Source: Alphaproteobacteria bacterium (GTDB taxonomy: Bacteria > Pseudomonadota > Alphaproteobacteria > DSM-16000 > Inquilinaceae). From it: a DNA stretch of 47,470 bases. Below are positions 15,246-24,929 of this stretch, in pieces. The stretch is from the NCBI GenBank assembly GCA_028281925.1, contig JANQIX010000005.1:1-47470 (forward strand), read 5' to 3'. Position 1 is the stretch's first letter. Every line of letters starts with the position of its first letter. A program made the translations under genes and the position numbers. Below the pieces are notes generated by a model that saw only the letters and a program-made list of their open reading frames with translations, had not been told where the DNA came from and made no database searches.

Positions 15246-16070
15246 TCATCGCCGCTGATCGGGTTTCGCCCAGGCGGCGTATTCCGTCGGCATCTTCGGC
15301 ATTGGCCCGTTGTAGGTGAAGTCGATGGCGTGGGCCATCACGTGATCGGCCTCGACGAAGACGACACCGTACATCCCCGGCAGGTCCGATCCGGTCAAAA
15401 GCTCCGGGTCGGCGAAATCCGGCCAGCCTTGATGGTTGGTGCCGCGCAGGCTGGTGACCGGGACGCCGGCAAGGGATCCGGAAAGCACCAGATGGCAATG
15501 GCCGAAGAAGATGTGGCGTACGCGCTCACGCTGCGCCGCCAACAAGTCGCGGAACGGTTGGGGCTCTATCAATCCGATCACATCCATCGCCGGGAGGTGC
15601 GACGGTACAGGATGGTGGTGCATGAACAGCATGGCCGGCCGATCGACCTCCGACAACCGCTCCGCGAGCCAGCCGAGACGCCGATCACACAGGCGGCCGG
15701 CATGCGTGCCCGGCTCCACCGTGTCCAGCACGATCATGGGCCCTTGCACGCTGTCGAAGACATACTGCACGAAACCGTTGGCATCCCGCGGATGGTCGGG
15801 GAATACCTCGAGAAACCGGTCCCGGTTGTCATGGTTTCCGAGCACCAGGCGGACGGGCCAGGGTGCGGCCGCGATCCGATCACGCAGCACGGCATAGGCC
15901 GCCGTCTCGCCCCAGTTGGCCAGATCGCCGGTGACCACGGCGAAGTCCGCATCCGGATGATGCGTGGCCGCGTGCTCCAGTGCTGCGGCGAAGCTCTGCG
16001 CCGGATCGCGGTCGCGGATGGTTTCGCCCGGAGGGGTCAGATGGATGTCGGTGAACTGCAGGAACTTCAT
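15246..16070 (-). CDS. Metallophosphoesterase, CpdA/GpdQ-type cyclic-nucleotide or glycerophosphodiester phosphodiesterase
   Basis: A 274-aa calcineurin-like phosphodiesterase with all five metal motifs: FTDIHLTP (D-x-H), VVTGDLANWGE (GD), LVLGNHDNRD (GNHD), LFMHHHPVP (H) and FFGHCHLVLSG (GHxH). The layout matches class III cyclic-nucleotide phosphodiesterases of the CpdA/GpdQ group (about 260-275 aa). It ends the Ugp-like importer unit, 88 bases after the binding-protein gene, so hydrolysis of imported glycerophosphodiesters is a plausible job; cAMP hydrolysis cannot be excluded. The ATG at 16070 begins the family N-terminus MKFLQFTDIHL; an earlier start at 16151 would add 27 residues with no family likeness. 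Confidence 0.85.
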   Translation of the reverse strand: MKFLQFTDIHLTPPGETIRDRDPAQSFAAALEHAATHHPDADFAVVTGDLANWGETAAYAVLRDRIAAAPWPVRLVLGNHDNRDRFLEVFPDHPRDANGFVQYVFDSVQGPMIVLDTVEPGTHAGRLCDRRLGWLAERLSEVDRPAMLFMHHHPVPSHLPAMDVIGLIEPQPFRDLLAAQRERVRHIFFGHCHLVLSGSLAGVPVTSLRGTNHQGWPDFADPELLTGSDLPGMYGVVFVEADHVMAHAIDFTYNGPMPKMPTEYAAWAKPDQRR

Positions 16071-16158
16071 GGAGACGGCGGGTCCTGTAGATCGGGGCGG
16101 AGACAGGTCCGGCCCAGGGTGTCGGTGCCCCGGGCCGGCTGTACGTGTCAAGGATCGG

Positions 16159-17397
16159 CTAGAGCAGGTCTTCGACCTCTTCCGACATCACCTCCAGCAG
16201 CTCTTCCATGTCGTCGTTCTCACCCACCACGATGCTTTCCAGGTTGTCATAGATCACCTGGGTGATCGCCAGGCCGTTGTCGCCCGGATAGGCGATCCAA
16301 TCGCGCAAGAGCGGCAGCTGGTTCAGGGCCGTCATCTTGTTCGGGTTCTCCTGATAGAAGTCGCCCAACAGCGCGTTGGCGGCCTGGTTCGGCGGCATAT
16401 AGCCGGTCGTTTCCGCAATCGCAGCAGCGCCCACACCTGAAGTGATGAAGCGCAGGAATGTCCAGGCCGCCTGCACCTGCTCCGGGTCGTCGGAGGTCGA
16501 GACCAGCATGGCCGCGTTGCCGCCGGCCGGCAGGCCACCGCCTTCCGCGACGCTCGGCCACGGACCGGTCGCCATCTCGAACCCGTCCTGGATCGACCGG
16601 GTCAGCGAGCCGACGGACGAGGTGGACCAGAACAGCATGCCGTACTGGCCGGCCGCAAACGCCGTCGTGGCCTCGGAGCGGGAGAAGTTGCGCATGTCGC
16701 ATTCGTCGAAGAGGCGCTGCATGGTCATCAACGCGTTCAGGCCTGCCTCGTTGTTGAAGTTGACCTCGCCGTCGACGATGACCGGATTGTCCTGGGCCCA
16801 GTTCAGCGCCTGGAAGAACCAGTTGCCGGTGATGTTCCAGCCCCAGAACATCGCGTCATGGTCGGTGTTGGCTTTGATCATGCCGCACAGCTCAATCACC
16901 TCATCCCAGGTGGTCGGCAGGTCGCGGTCCCACCCGGCCTCGCGCAGGATGTCCATGTTGTAATAGCCAATGGGCAGCGACACCGCGAAGGGCAGGCCGT
17001 AGATCGCGCCGTCGAAGGTCGAGAGGTCGAGCATCGCCTGGTGATAGCCCTCGGTCTCGAAATCGGGCTCCTGCGCGATGAACTCTTCCAGCGACCGCGC
17101 GATGCCGCGTTCGACCAGGATTAGCTGGCGGTTCAGGCCCTGCAGCGTGATGTCCGGCAGCTCGTCCGCCACCGTCTCGCGCAGGATGGTGTTGGTGCCG
17201 TCTTCATAGTGCTCGTAGGTGGTGCGGAAGACGACGTTGATGTCCGGATGCGCCTCGTTGAACAGAGGCATGATCCGCTCGAAGGTCACCTCGAAGAGGC
17301 CGGAATAGGGATAGGCAACCTCGATGGTGGTCTCGGCTTGTGCAGCCGACGCCGCCAGCGCGATGGCGGTCGAGGCGAGAAGGGCTCTGGTGATCAT
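16159..17397 (-). CDS. Extracellular solute-binding protein of a Ugp-like ABC importer
   Basis: A 412-aa family-1 solute-binding protein. The signal peptide MITRALLASTAIALAASAAQA is cleaved before ETTIEV. The body has the typical features of UgpB-type lipid/sugar binders: MPLFNEAHPDINVVFRTTYEHYEDG, YGLPFAVSLPIGYYN, LPTTWDEVIELC and GEVNFNNEAGLNALM. The ligand is likely sn-glycerol 3-phosphate, a glycerophosphodiester or a sugar, judged from the neighbouring phosphodiesterase. AGGAGAGGT precedes the ATG by 5 bases. It is the fourth gene of the unit ATPase-permease-permease-binding protein-phosphodiesterase. The start at 17397 is supported by the signal sequence. Confidence 0.87.
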   Translation of the reverse strand: MITRALLASTAIALAASAAQAETTIEVAYPYSGLFEVTFERIMPLFNEAHPDINVVFRTTYEHYEDGTNTILRETVADELPDITLQGLNRQLILVERGIARSLEEFIAQEPDFETEGYHQAMLDLSTFDGAIYGLPFAVSLPIGYYNMDILREAGWDRDLPTTWDEVIELCGMIKANTDHDAMFWGWNITGNWFFQALNWAQDNPVIVDGEVNFNNEAGLNALMTMQRLFDECDMRNFSRSEATTAFAAGQYGMLFWSTSSVGSLTRSIQDGFEMATGPWPSVAEGGGLPAGGNAAMLVSTSDDPEQVQAAWTFLRFITSGVGAAAIAETTGYMPPNQAANALLGDFYQENPNKMTALNQLPLLRDWIAYPGDNGLAITQVIYDNLESIVVGENDDMEELLEVMSEEVEDLL

Positions 17398-17512
17398 CGG
17401 GACCTCTCCTGCTGTTGGGCGTGCGGGCTGCCCCATTCATTCCGGATACGGAACGATATGACGTACAACCCGCCTTTTCCGATCCTCTCCGGACCGGAAA
17501 CTCTGGAACCGT

Positions 17513-18448
17513 CTATTTCATGCCGCTCAGCGTGATGCCTTCGATGAAGCGGCGCTGGGCTAGGAGAAACGCAATCACGAGCGGGATGACGATCACGGTG
17601 GCCGTGGCCATCATCGGCCCGTAGGTGATGCCTTCCAGATCGGCCTGATAGACCCGCATGCCGAGGGGCGGCGTGTAGATCATCTCGTTCCCGGTCACGA
17701 CCATGCGCGGCCAGAAATAGTCGTTCCAGTGCGCCACTACCGAGAAGATCCCGAAGGCCAGGAGTGCCGGAAAGGCGGTCGGCGCCATGACGCGCCAGAC
17801 GATGCCGAATTCGCTGATGCCGTCCATGCGCGCTGCGTCGATCAGGTCGTCGGGCACGGTCATGAAGAACTGCCGCATCAGAAAGATGCCGAACACCGAG
17901 ATGGTCGATGGGATGATCAGTGAGGCATAGGTGTTCAACAGCCCCAGCTTGGTGATCAAAAGATAGAGCGGCACGGCGATGGCGTGGATCGGGATCAGCA
18001 GGCAGAACAGGACGAGGCCGAAGACGACGTTCTTGCCCCACCAGCGCAGCTTCGACAGCGCGTAGGCGCAGGGCAGCGCGATGATCACCTGACAGACGAA
18101 GATCGAGACGGTGACGATCACGCCGTTCAAGAGGAACCGCAGCAGCGGCACCCGAGTGAAGGCGGTCGAATAGTTGAAGATGACCGGTGTGGCCACACAC
18201 TCCTCAGCCGGATTGTTCGCCGCGCAGAAATGGTCGACGAACTGCTCCTGGCTGCCGAAGAACCCGCCGCTCTGAGACTCGATCTCGTTCTGGCTCTTGA
18301 ATGAGGTGGAGACCATCACAAGAAACGGCGCGATGACGATAAGGGCACCGACCATCAGCACCGCGTGCTTGAAGAGCTCAATCCAGGGGATCGATGGGAA
18401 GCCGGTGCGCGGCACGCTGACTGGTGTCGTTGCAGTGTCGGAAGTCAT
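17513..18448 (-). CDS. ABC transporter permease, UgpE/MalG type
   Basis: A 311-aa inner-membrane permease with about six helices. ELFKHAVLMVGALIVIAPFLVMVSTSFKS is helix 1; the EAA loop is at DDLIDAARMDGISEFGIVWRVMAPTAFPAL, the ATPase contact. FAFGIFSVVAHWNDYFWPRMV follows, typical of UgpE/MalG. An extra Cys-containing insert (FCAANNPAEECVATPVIFNY) lies in the first periplasmic loop. It overlaps the upstream permease by ATGA at 18445-18448, so they are coupled. Together they form the channel of the importer. Confidence 0.9.
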   Translation of the reverse strand: MTSDTATTPVSVPRTGFPSIPWIELFKHAVLMVGALIVIAPFLVMVSTSFKSQNEIESQSGGFFGSQEQFVDHFCAANNPAEECVATPVIFNYSTAFTRVPLLRFLLNGVIVTVSIFVCQVIIALPCAYALSKLRWWGKNVVFGLVLFCLLIPIHAIAVPLYLLITKLGLLNTYASLIIPSTISVFGIFLMRQFFMTVPDDLIDAARMDGISEFGIVWRVMAPTAFPALLAFGIFSVVAHWNDYFWPRMVVTGNEMIYTPPLGMRVYQADLEGITYGPMMATATVIVIPLVIAFLLAQRRFIEGITLSGMK

Positions 18449-19377
18449 GCGTAGTGCACCCGCCGTTCGACCAGGTATCGCTGCAGGAAGGTCAAGAGGA
18501 AGACGAAGGCCATGAACAGGACCGTGATTGCCGTGCCGACGCCGATCAGGTTCTGCTGCACGCCCTTTTCGAAGATCGCGTACATGATCACGTAGGTGGA
18601 CTTGCTGGGCCCGCCTTCGGTCAGCATGTCGACAGTGTCAAAGGCCTGGAACGAGCGGATGGCCGTGATTGTGAGTACGAACACATTCGTCGGCCCGAGC
18701 ATCGGCCAGGTGACCAGGCGAAACCGGTCCCAGGCGCTGTCGGCCCCGTCCACCGAGGCGGCGTTGTACAGTTCGCGCGGGATCGCGGTGAGGCCGGCCA
18801 TGTACAGCACCATGTTGAAGCCGACCGCCTGCCAGATGCCGATGAAGCACAAGACCCACAGCGCTGTTTCCCGTTCCCCCAGCCAATGAGGAAAGCCGTC
18901 GGCGCAGCCCGTCTCGAAGAAGCCGATCGCGGTGATACCGGGAACGGCGCAAAGGCCCTCAAGCCCCTCGTTCACGATCCCGAGCGTCGGGTGCAGCATG
19001 AATTCCCACACCATGGCCATGGCGACCAAGGTCGCCATCACCGGCAGGAAGAAGACCGTACGGTAGAACCCCTTGCCGACGGTCAGGCTGTTGATCAGGA
19101 GAGCGGCGCCGAGGCCGAGTGCGATCGACCCAGGCACGACAATGATCACGTACCAGAAGGTCGCCGAGAGCATCTTCATGTAGGTTGAGCGGGTAAAGAT
19201 GCGCTCGAAATTCTCGAACCAAACGAACTCCACATCGGGTGCGCCAAGCGTGTAGTCGGTCAGCGACAGCCCAAGCGAGATCAGCATGGGCAACAGCAGC
19301 AGCGCCAGGATCAAGAGCAGCGCCGGCAGGCTGAACAGATACGGGATCGCCCGCGCCTGGGTGCCGCTGTTAGCCAT
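18445..19377 (-). CDS. ABC transporter permease, UgpA/MalF type
   Basis: A 310-aa inner-membrane permease. Helix 1 is IPYLFSLPALLLILALLLLPMLISLGLSL; the EAA loop is RELYNAASVDGADSAWDRFRLVTWPMLGPTN. The sequence TDYTLGAPDVEFVWFENFERIF and WYVIIVVPGSIALGLGAALLIN are the normal UgpA-type periplasmic and second-helix regions. A loop with two cysteines (GLCAVPGITAIGFFETGCADGFPHWLG) is longer than usual in the family. It overlaps the ATPase gene by 8 bases at 19370-19377 and the second permease by 4 bases. Confidence 0.9.
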   Translation of the reverse strand: MANSGTQARAIPYLFSLPALLLILALLLLPMLISLGLSLTDYTLGAPDVEFVWFENFERIFTRSTYMKMLSATFWYVIIVVPGSIALGLGAALLINSLTVGKGFYRTVFFLPVMATLVAMAMVWEFMLHPTLGIVNEGLEGLCAVPGITAIGFFETGCADGFPHWLGERETALWVLCFIGIWQAVGFNMVLYMAGLTAIPRELYNAASVDGADSAWDRFRLVTWPMLGPTNVFVLTITAIRSFQAFDTVDMLTEGGPSKSTYVIMYAIFEKGVQQNLIGVGTAITVLFMAFVFLLTFLQRYLVERRVHYA

Positions 19378-20527
19378 TGACGACCCCTACGAAAGGCGAA
19401 ACAGCACCATTGACCCGCCCGATCTGACCGCCAGCCTGGTCGAAGACGTGCGCCCTGCCGGCCGGCCAGTCGAGCCCCACCGGCGCCCCCAACGAGAACG
19501 GCGCGTGGTCGTGGCCGACGCGGGCGACGACCCGACTGGGCAGCCCGTCGACCTCCACATGCAGGAAGTACTCGTTGCCCAGGTTCTCGACATGCCGAAG
19601 CGTGCCGGCAAGCCGGCCCGGCGGCTGGCCGATACGCAGCGATTCCGGCCGCACACCGATGGTGGCCGCACCGCGATAGCCGTTCTGCACCCGACCCAGG
19701 GCGGCCCCCATGACGATCGCCGTGCCGTCGCCAGCCACCTCCGCCGGGAAGGTGTTGATCTTTGGTGATCCGATGAATTCCGCCACCGCGATATTGGTCG
19801 GATCGGAATAGACCTCGTGCGGGGGAGCCACCTGCAGCAACCGGCCATGCATCATGACCGCGATGCGGTCCGACATGGTCATTGCTTCCGCCTGGTCATG
19901 GGTCACGTAGATGAACGTAGCCCCCAGCGTGCGGTGCAGTTCGGCGATTTCCGTGCGCATATGGACGCGCAGCTTGGCGTCCAGGTTCGACAGCGGCTCG
20001 TCCAGCAGGAATGCCTCGGGCTGGCGAACCAAAGCACGGCCCACCGCCACACGCTGGCGCTGCCCCCCGGAAAGCTGCCCGGGCTTGCGGTCCAGCAAGT
20101 GGCCGATGTCAAGCGACCGGGCGGCCTCTTCCACCGCCGCCCGGATGATACGCCGCTTGGCCGCTGCGCCGGGCAGGAAGCGGCCCACCACGGGAAGCCG
20201 TTCCCAGTGGCTGAGCTGCCGCATCGTCAGCGGCACCCCGATGTTCTGGGCGACTGTCAGATGCGGGTAGAGCGCGTAGGATTGGAAGACCATGGCGAGG
20301 TTCCGCCGCGACGGGCGCACCCCATCGATCGCCCTTTCTCCAAGCGCGATTGTGCCGGCATCCTGGCTCTCCAAACCGGCGATGATCCTGAGCAATGTCG
20401 ACTTGCCGCAACCCGACGGCCCGACCAGGGATATGAACTCCCCGTCGTTGATCGTCAGCGAGATATCTTCCAGTACCCGGGCGGAGCCGAAGCTCTTGGA
20501 AACATTGGAGATGTTCAGACTGGTCAT
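19370..20527 (-). CDS. ABC transporter ATPase, UgpC/MalK type
   Basis: A 385-aa importer ATPase with Walker A GPSGCGKST, Q-loop FQSYALYPHL, signature LSGGQRQRV, Walker B FLLDEPLSNLDA and H-loop YVTHDQAEAMT. A C-terminal TOBE/regulatory domain follows (from about residue 235, including TIGVRPESLRIG). The insert ERLPVVGRFLPGAAAKRRIIRAA between the Q-loop and signature is longer than in typical MalK. First gene of the unit; GGAGAG stands about 10 bases before the ATG. It energises the two permeases encoded downstream. Confidence 0.92.
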   Translation of the reverse strand: MTSLNISNVSKSFGSARVLEDISLTINDGEFISLVGPSGCGKSTLLRIIAGLESQDAGTIALGERAIDGVRPSRRNLAMVFQSYALYPHLTVAQNIGVPLTMRQLSHWERLPVVGRFLPGAAAKRRIIRAAVEEAARSLDIGHLLDRKPGQLSGGQRQRVAVGRALVRQPEAFLLDEPLSNLDAKLRVHMRTEIAELHRTLGATFIYVTHDQAEAMTMSDRIAVMMHGRLLQVAPPHEVYSDPTNIAVAEFIGSPKINTFPAEVAGDGTAIVMGAALGRVQNGYRGAATIGVRPESLRIGQPPGRLAGTLRHVENLGNEYFLHVEVDGLPSRVVARVGHDHAPFSLGAPVGLDWPAGRAHVFDQAGGQIGRVNGAVSPFVGVVNG

Positions 20528-21109
20528 GAAGACTGACTCTCCGATAGGGTCCCGACGGCTACCGGGTCCGCGGCGAACAGCGTGGGGCGCGACCGGCGCC
20601 CTGTCTCAGATGTTTCTTGCGCGCCGGGGATGCGCTCCAAGGCAGCGATGGTGCCCGCTGGAGCCGGCCTCGATGCTCTTGCAGACGATCGGGCGCGACA
20701 GCGGAACTCCTAACAGAAATCCGGCGTCAAGATTGTGCAGGATTCGTGATCGATTTATTGCAACCTTGCAGAATATCAGTAACCGCTTGGAAGATCGCAA
20801 AGATTCTCCAGTGTAGAGATAGTGTAACGCAATGGTTCCATTTGAATCGACAAATGAAGAACTTGTCGATGCACTCGACCACAGGCGATTGTGCCACAGG
20901 CGGTGCGGCTACCTTTGGGACCGGGAATCCGGCGATAAGGCCGATCTCCGAACGGTATTCCCGGCGGCAAGAAGCGTTCGGGCCAAAGCAAGCATTCAAC
21001 GTTGCGATGTCCCGGTCTGCTTTGCCCGGCTGCCCACCCCAGGCTTTCCCTGGTTCCGACCGTGACCACGACTGACGGCACACTCGGCTCCAAAGCCAGC
21101 GGGCGTCGG
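20528..21109. other. 582-base gap; promoter region of the Ugp-like unit, no gene seen
   Basis: No frame in either direction looks like a protein. The part from 20740 to 20850 is A+T-rich and should carry the promoter of the importer unit read leftwards; I could not identify a clean -35/-10 pair or a Pho box. The right end holds the long-stem inverted repeat described separately. Confidence 0.4.
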
Positions 21110-21119
21110 TCAGTCGTGG
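21066..21119 (-). terminator. Long-stem inverted repeat at the end of the kinase gene
   Basis: CCACGACTGAC (21066-21076) pairs perfectly with GTCAGTCGTGG (21109-21119). The loop of 32 bases contains a smaller hairpin (GGCT with AGCC around CCAA). The right arm contains the last codons and the TGA of the kinase gene, so the structure forms at the 3' end of that mRNA. There is no T-tract, so a factor-dependent terminator, a 3'-stabilising structure or a recombination site are all possible. Confidence 0.5.
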
Positions 21120-23032
21120 CTCCAGTCCCGACGGGCCTGCTGTACCCGAGACCACAATTGCTTAAGCCACGGCATCAGCCGATCCCGCGCTTCAATGATG
21201 CTTCGGCGACACCGATCGAGTTCCGCCGGTCCTTCCGACAGGGTGGCCAGCAGATCGCGCCGACGTGCCTCAAGTTCGCGATCGAGTTCGGCGATATCCC
21301 GACGATCCACCGGCTTGCCGGGGTCAAATCGAAACTTTCTTTCATGGCGTATCCGCCATTCAACCAGTTTCTGCTTAAGGATGTCAGACAGGCCGGGTAC
21401 CGGATCCAGAATATGCCGATCCACGTCCGCGGCCGTTTCGATACCGTGAGAGGCTAGCATAGCAGCAACACTCGGCCGCAGCGATACGAGCTCGGCCCGG
21501 TCGACGCGCATCTCATCAAGAAAATGCTTACGCTGGCGGCGCTCGCGTTCCCCTTCCAGGGTCGCCAATCGCCGCCGACGTTCTTTCGGCAGATCGATCA
21601 GCTCCTGACAGGCCAGCGCCAGACGCTTCCGCCGTTCCGCAAACTCGCTCGCGGATGCCTGGCGTCGCCACTGATCGACAGCATCCAGCCACGCGTTCTC
21701 AGCGTCAGTGAACCTCTTATCCAGGTACCGAAGCCAGAATTGAACGGCCCGAATGGTGAGCGTCAAAGAGACCCCGGCAACGAGCGACGAATCGACGAAC
21801 CCGGCATCGAAGAAGTATCCGTAGCAAGCCAACCCACCGACAAGCGCAAGCGCGAAAGCGCCTATGGGCAGATCGGCCCGCCAGTTCACGTAGCCGAGCA
21901 GGTGCTTCGGCGCTTGTTGCGGGCCTTCCGACGGCAACGGCGGTTCGTCACCCGGGCCGGGAACGTCGACAATCGCCTGCCACAGAGCCGGAACATCGCG
22001 GGTGTCCTGCAATCCGGCGGCAATCGGCAATCCGAACAATCGGCCGGGGACTTCAGCCTCGACGCTGCACCAGGGACAAGCTGCAAGGTCTCGCGGGTAA
22101 TGGTGCCAGCAGGCCGACGGACAGCCACAAAGGCTTGCCTCCAGACCCTCCAGAGCGGCGATCCAGCTCCGGGCATCCGGCCGCCCCTCTACGCTGCCAC
22201 TGCGCGCGAAGGCCCGTATGAAGTTTGAGGCTATGGCGTCACCCATGGTCGCCAGCGGCGGAGTCGCTGGCGGCCGATCCATGCCATGGGTCTGCCGATC
22301 GGGACCGTAAGCGAAGCGGTACTCTGCAATGGCCTTTTCGATCGGCATATCCCCCGGCCCCGCGTAGCGACCGGAAAAGGGGTGCCGACCCAGGAACAGC
22401 AGATGGAACAATAGCACAGCCAGGCCGAACAGGTCGTGGTTGGGTGATCGCACAAGCCCTGTCAACGTTTGTTCGGAGAGTTCCGGCGGGGTGAACAGCG
22501 GCGTCCCGACATCACAGGTAAAGACGTTGATGTCCACGGCGACCTGGAAGGAATCGCAGTCGATGAGCGCCACATCTCCTTCAGGGCCGACCAGAACGTT
22601 CCCGCCATTGACGTCGCCAATCACGTGGCCTAATCCGTGAACGGTGGCGAATACACGGGCCAGATTAGCCCCGACATGGATCAGGAAGGGAAAGTCCGCA
22701 TCCGGAAACGCCTCGATCCGCCGTTTGGGACTGTAGAGCTCCCGGATGTCGCAGTCGGCGCCGATGCGCGGCATCACGAAGCCGCAGACTCCACCTTTCG
22801 GTCCCAGCACCAGTTCCAGCGGCCACGCGGCTACCCTCTGCAAGTATGGGTCGGCCACCGCAGCCATAGCCGAGAGCTTGCGCACCATTTGTTGCCCCGG
22901 GGGCCTGAAATAGATCTTGGCGACCCAATCGAGCCGGCCGGCAACTTCGAACACCGCTGCTTCGCTGCCTCGGCCGAGTTCCCGACCGAGGCGGATGCCG
23001 ATTCCAGTCTGCGGTAGCACGAACCTGTTCAT
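21110..23032 (-). CDS. YegI-like serine/threonine protein kinase with helix-hairpin-helix C-terminus
   Basis: A 640-aa protein. Residues 15-290 are a eukaryotic-like kinase: Gly-rich loop LGRELGRGSEAAVFEV, Lys39 in WVAKIY, the catalytic loop HVIGDVNGGNVLV (Asp140, Asn145) and IDCDSFQV (Asp158/Asp160 in place of DFG), then TCDVGTPLFTPPE. Residues 302-322 have a Cys cluster (CGCPSAC ... CPWC), probably a zinc ribbon. Two membrane helices follow (about 388-407 and 416-436), then a charged coiled coil and a helix-hairpin-helix at about 515-560. This is the YegI/TerY-P-type kinase architecture, usually encoded with a PP2C phosphatase and a vWA protein; neither is adjacent here. ATG at 23032 begins the family-like N-terminus. 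Confidence 0.85.
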   Translation of the reverse strand: MNRFVLPQTGIGIRLGRELGRGSEAAVFEVAGRLDWVAKIYFRPPGQQMVRKLSAMAAVADPYLQRVAAWPLELVLGPKGGVCGFVMPRIGADCDIRELYSPKRRIEAFPDADFPFLIHVGANLARVFATVHGLGHVIGDVNGGNVLVGPEGDVALIDCDSFQVAVDINVFTCDVGTPLFTPPELSEQTLTGLVRSPNHDLFGLAVLLFHLLFLGRHPFSGRYAGPGDMPIEKAIAEYRFAYGPDRQTHGMDRPPATPPLATMGDAIASNFIRAFARSGSVEGRPDARSWIAALEGLEASLCGCPSACWHHYPRDLAACPWCSVEAEVPGRLFGLPIAAGLQDTRDVPALWQAIVDVPGPGDEPPLPSEGPQQAPKHLLGYVNWRADLPIGAFALALVGGLACYGYFFDAGFVDSSLVAGVSLTLTIRAVQFWLRYLDKRFTDAENAWLDAVDQWRRQASASEFAERRKRLALACQELIDLPKERRRRLATLEGERERRQRKHFLDEMRVDRAELVSLRPSVAAMLASHGIETAADVDRHILDPVPGLSDILKQKLVEWRIRHERKFRFDPGKPVDRRDIAELDRELEARRRDLLATLSEGPAELDRCRRSIIEARDRLMPWLKQLWSRVQQARRDWSHD

Positions 23033-23448
23033 TCGGATCGCCCACCGTGTCGAAGCGGCCCGTCTCCCTGGCGCGTACCGCACATTGGGTGTTGGTGGTC
23101 AGCGGACCACGTTTTAGTCACGCTGAGCATGCAATAGGGCAGTCCGTCGCTGCCCTGCCGTTGGGTGCTGCCTGCCCCCTAAAGAGCTTATGCGGGAATG
23201 TGCAGGGACCGTCGTTCATTCCACTCTCTTCTCTGCATCCATAGAGGCAGAGGCTTCGAGAAGCCGAACGCATGGGGACAGCAGCACTTGATTGTTGGCG
23301 AATTCGGACTTACCGAAAAGCGTCGCATACCCATGCCACATGGGTCTACCTTCCTGTCGAATATCGAAGATCCGCCACCATGGGACCCCACTTAGTACCA
23401 GATTCCCACAACCAGGTGTGATCGATCCATGCCACAGCTGAACGCACA
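23033..23448. other. 416-base gap between kinase and trpB2
   Basis: No gene is supported. It should contain both divergent promoters. CCCATG (23330-23335) and CATGGG (23339-23344) form a 6-bp dyad with a 3-base spacer, 105 bases before trpB2, a possible regulatory site. I see no leader peptide with Trp codons and no T-box. Confidence 0.35.
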
Positions 23449-24816
<1,368 letters not shown>

Positions 24817-24929
24817 ATCCGCCGAAGCGCCTTGCCAGGGCCGGGTTGGCCGTGTTCCAAATGGTATACATTGGCGCGCTCGCGTGGTCGCGCCGCATTC
24901 CTTCCCTTCCAATCGCGGGAGAACCGATC

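Noticed and set aside
20528..20850. Pho box or other named operator ahead of the Ugp-like importer
   Set aside because: No two direct CTGTCAT-like repeats at the expected spacing were found on either strand.
23188..23395. Small open frames on both strands in the kinase-trpB2 gap
   Set aside because: Short, no ribosome site, no recognisable sequence and no composition bias typical of genes here.
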